Assembly (NCBI GenBank): GCA_011620445.1
Contig: WOZB01000176.1
Location: 1-7,603 of the forward strand
Reading direction: 5' to 3'
DNA: 7,603 nucleotides
Source: Anaerolineaceae bacterium
GTDB lineage: Bacteria > Chloroflexota > Anaerolineae > Anaerolineales > Anaerolineaceae
Shown here: piece after piece, positions 6,143-7,603 of the stretch
Layout: each line of letters begins with the position of its first letter
Position numbering within the stretch: position 1 is the stretch's first letter
Translations under genes and position numbers: made by a program
Notes under the pieces: model-generated
Database searches by the model: none
What the model saw: the letters and a program-made list of their open reading frames with translations, nothing else
What the model was told of the DNA's origin: nothing

Positions 6143-7603
6143 ATGGACTTAAACAAACTCACTCAAAAAGCACAGGATGCCATTCTAAACGCCCAAAGCC
6201 TTGCACGCGAACTCAACCATCAGGCGGTTGAGCCGGCCCATTTGTTAATGGCGCTTGTTAACCAAACCGAAAGCCTGGTGCCCACATTGATTACCCAGGT
6301 GGCTGGCAGCACCGACATGCTCAAGCTTGACCTGGACCGCGACCTCAAAGGCCGCTCCAAAGTTTACGGGGGCAGCACCGCCGAGCCTAACCTCAGCCGG
6401 CCTGCCGCGGATGTGCTGGAAGCTGCTGAGCGCTATGCCAAAGGCATGGGAGATGAATACGTCTCCACAGAGCATATTCTGCTTGGCCTGGCCGATAGCC
6501 CCGAAGGCAAACGCCTGGTTGAATACGGCCTGACCAAAGATGCCATCCTCAAGGCCTTGCGCAACTTGCGCGGCTCACAATCGGTGAGCAGCCAAAACCC
6601 CGAAAGCACCTTTCAGGCCCTTGAAAAGTACGGCCGCGACCTCACTGCTATGGCCCGCCAGGGCAAGCTGGACCCCGTGATCGGCCGGGATGAAGAGATT
6701 CGCCGGACCGTGGAGATTCTCTCACGCCGCACCAAGAACAACCCTGCCCTCATCGGCGAGCCCGGTGTTGGAAAAACTGCCATTGTTGAAGGCCTCGCGC
6801 AGCGCATCATCAATAAAGACGTCCCCGAAAGCCTCAAAAACAAGCGACTGGTGCAATTGGATATGGCCGCCATGGTAGCCGGTGCCAAATACCGCGGCGA
6901 ATTTGAGGAACGCCTTAAAGCCGCCCTCAAGGAAGTAACCGAAGCAAACGGCACTATTCTGCTCTTTATTGACGAAATGCACACCGTCATCGGAGCGGGG
7001 GCTGCTGAAGGCAGCATGGATGCCGGCAACATCCTCAAACCCATGCTCGCCCGCGGTGATTTGCACTTGATTGGTGCTACCACCCTGAATGAATATCACA
7101 AGTATGTTGAAAAAGATCCGGCCCTTGAACGGCGTTTCCAACCGGTCTATATCTCCGAACCGAGCGTGGAAGATAGCATCAGCATCCTGCGCGGTTTAAA
7201 GTCGCGATACGAGGTGCATCACGGGGTACGCATCACCGATCCTGCCGTCATCGCGGCTGTAACCCTCTCCAACCGCTACATCGCCGACCGCAAGCTGCCG
7301 GATAAGGCCATCGACCTGATTGACGAAGCCGCTGCCCACTTGCGCACCGAAATCGACTCCAAACCCACCGCCTTGGATGAAGTGGACAGGGCAATCATGC
7401 AGTTTGAAATTGAAAAACAAGCTCTTCAAAAGGAAAAAGATACCGCTTCCAGGGATCGGCTATCAAAAATTGAAAAGGAACTCGCGGACCTGAAGGATAA
7501 GTCCAAAGCCATGACGGCCCGTTGGGAATCCGAAAAGAAAGCCATCGCCGAGATTCGGACCCTCAAAGAAAAGCTTGAAGAAGCCCAGCACGAAATGGAA
7601 GAG
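6143..7603 (+). CDS. clpB: ATP-dependent protein disaggregase ClpB, N-terminal 487 residues (runs off the window end)
   Basis: Hsp100 chaperone that, with DnaK, threads aggregated proteins through a hexameric ring. The frame is open to the last base, giving 487 of roughly 860 residues. The Clp N-terminal domain (about 1-145) shows two repeats with V-E-P-A-H-L-L near 30-36 and V-S-T-E-H-I-L-L near 107-114. AAA+ domain 1 carries Walker A G-E-P-G-V-G-K-T at 205-212 (Lys211), Walker B L-L-F-I-D-E at 273-278 (Glu278), and arginine fingers Arg330-Arg331 in E-R-R-F. The pore-loop segment [10 protein letters not shown] matches the family. From about 400 onward a Lys/Glu-rich heptad region is the start of the coiled-coil middle domain, which separates ClpB from ClpA and points to ClpB rather than ClpC. 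Met279 stands where Leu is common (D-E-L-H). Domain 2 lies beyond the window. Numbering tracks E. coli ClpB within one residue at Walker A. Confidence 0.95.
   Translation, partial: MDLNKLTQKAQDAILNAQSLARELNHQAVEPAHLLMALVNQTESLVPTLITQVAGSTDMLKLDLDRDLKGRSKVYGGSTAEPNLSRPAADVLEAAERYAKGMGDEYVSTEHILLGLADSPEGKRLVEYGLTKDAILKALRNLRGSQSVSSQNPESTFQALEKYGRDLTAMARQGKLDPVIGRDEEIRRTVEILSRRTKNNPALIGEPGVGKTAIVEGLAQRIINKDVPESLKNKRLVQLDMAAMVAGAKYRGEFEERLKAALKEVTEANGTILLFIDEMHTVIGAGAAEGSMDAGNILKPMLARGDLHLIGATTLNEYHKYVEKDPALERRFQPVYISEPSVEDSISILRGLKSRYEVHHGVRITDPAVIAAVTLSNRYIADRKLPDKAIDLIDEAAAHLRTEIDSKPTALDEVDRAIMQFEIEKQALQKEKDTASRDRLSKIEKELADLKDKSKAMTARWESEKKAIAEIRTLKEKLEEAQHEMEE

Noticed and set aside
6613..7141. 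Two overlapping antisense open frames opposite clpB (156 and 139 codons)
   Set aside because: Both mirror the conserved ClpB AAA+ domain 1 in different frames and show no recognisable domain; the sense frame is unambiguous.

Overview
The window reads as ordinary bacterial chromosome, tightly packed and almost entirely coded on the + strand. It holds two transcription units. From 11 to 5962 there is a complete five-gene ABC importer of the branched-chain amino acid/amide (Liv, HAAT) class, in the order binding protein (livK), permease (livH), permease (livM), ATPase (livG), ATPase (livF). A type I glutamine synthetase (glnA-like) follows directly. A strong intrinsic terminator at 5981-6015 closes this unit. 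After an AT-rich leader at about 6016-6142, the chaperone gene clpB begins at 6143 and runs off the window end after 487 codons.

The organism cannot be fixed from sequence alone. The composition is balanced, starts are ATG with strong AGGAG-type ribosome sites, and the binding protein is a lipoprotein with an Ala/Pro/Thr-rich tether. A lipid-anchored binding protein fits a bacterium without a free periplasmic pool. The protein style reminds me of Chloroflexota (Anaerolineae-like), but this is an impression, not a result.

How the genes fit together: LivK captures a small nitrogenous ligand outside the cell, LivH/LivM form the channel, and LivG/LivF power it. Downstream genes are joined by a 1-nt overlap (livM/livG), a 4-nt overlap (livG/livF) and short gaps of 11 nt (livH/livM) and 13 nt (livF/glnA), which implies one mRNA. 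The exception is the livK-livH gap, which holds a perfect 12-bp hairpin that could lower downstream expression relative to the binding protein. Placing a glutamine synthetase at the end of the unit suggests that nitrogen import is coupled to ammonium assimilation, or that the ligase acts on a compound derived from the imported substrate. The synthetase keeps its catalytic residues but departs from the textbook sequence at several conserved motifs, and this is the most interesting point in the window. ClpB is a conventional stress disaggregase and appears unrelated to the transport unit.

No mobile element, CRISPR array, tRNA, rRNA or riboswitch was recognised. No gene-free stretch exceeds 300 bases; the longest is 5963-6142. 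I found no convincing undescribed system. The transporter-synthetase coupling and the divergent synthetase are the best leads.
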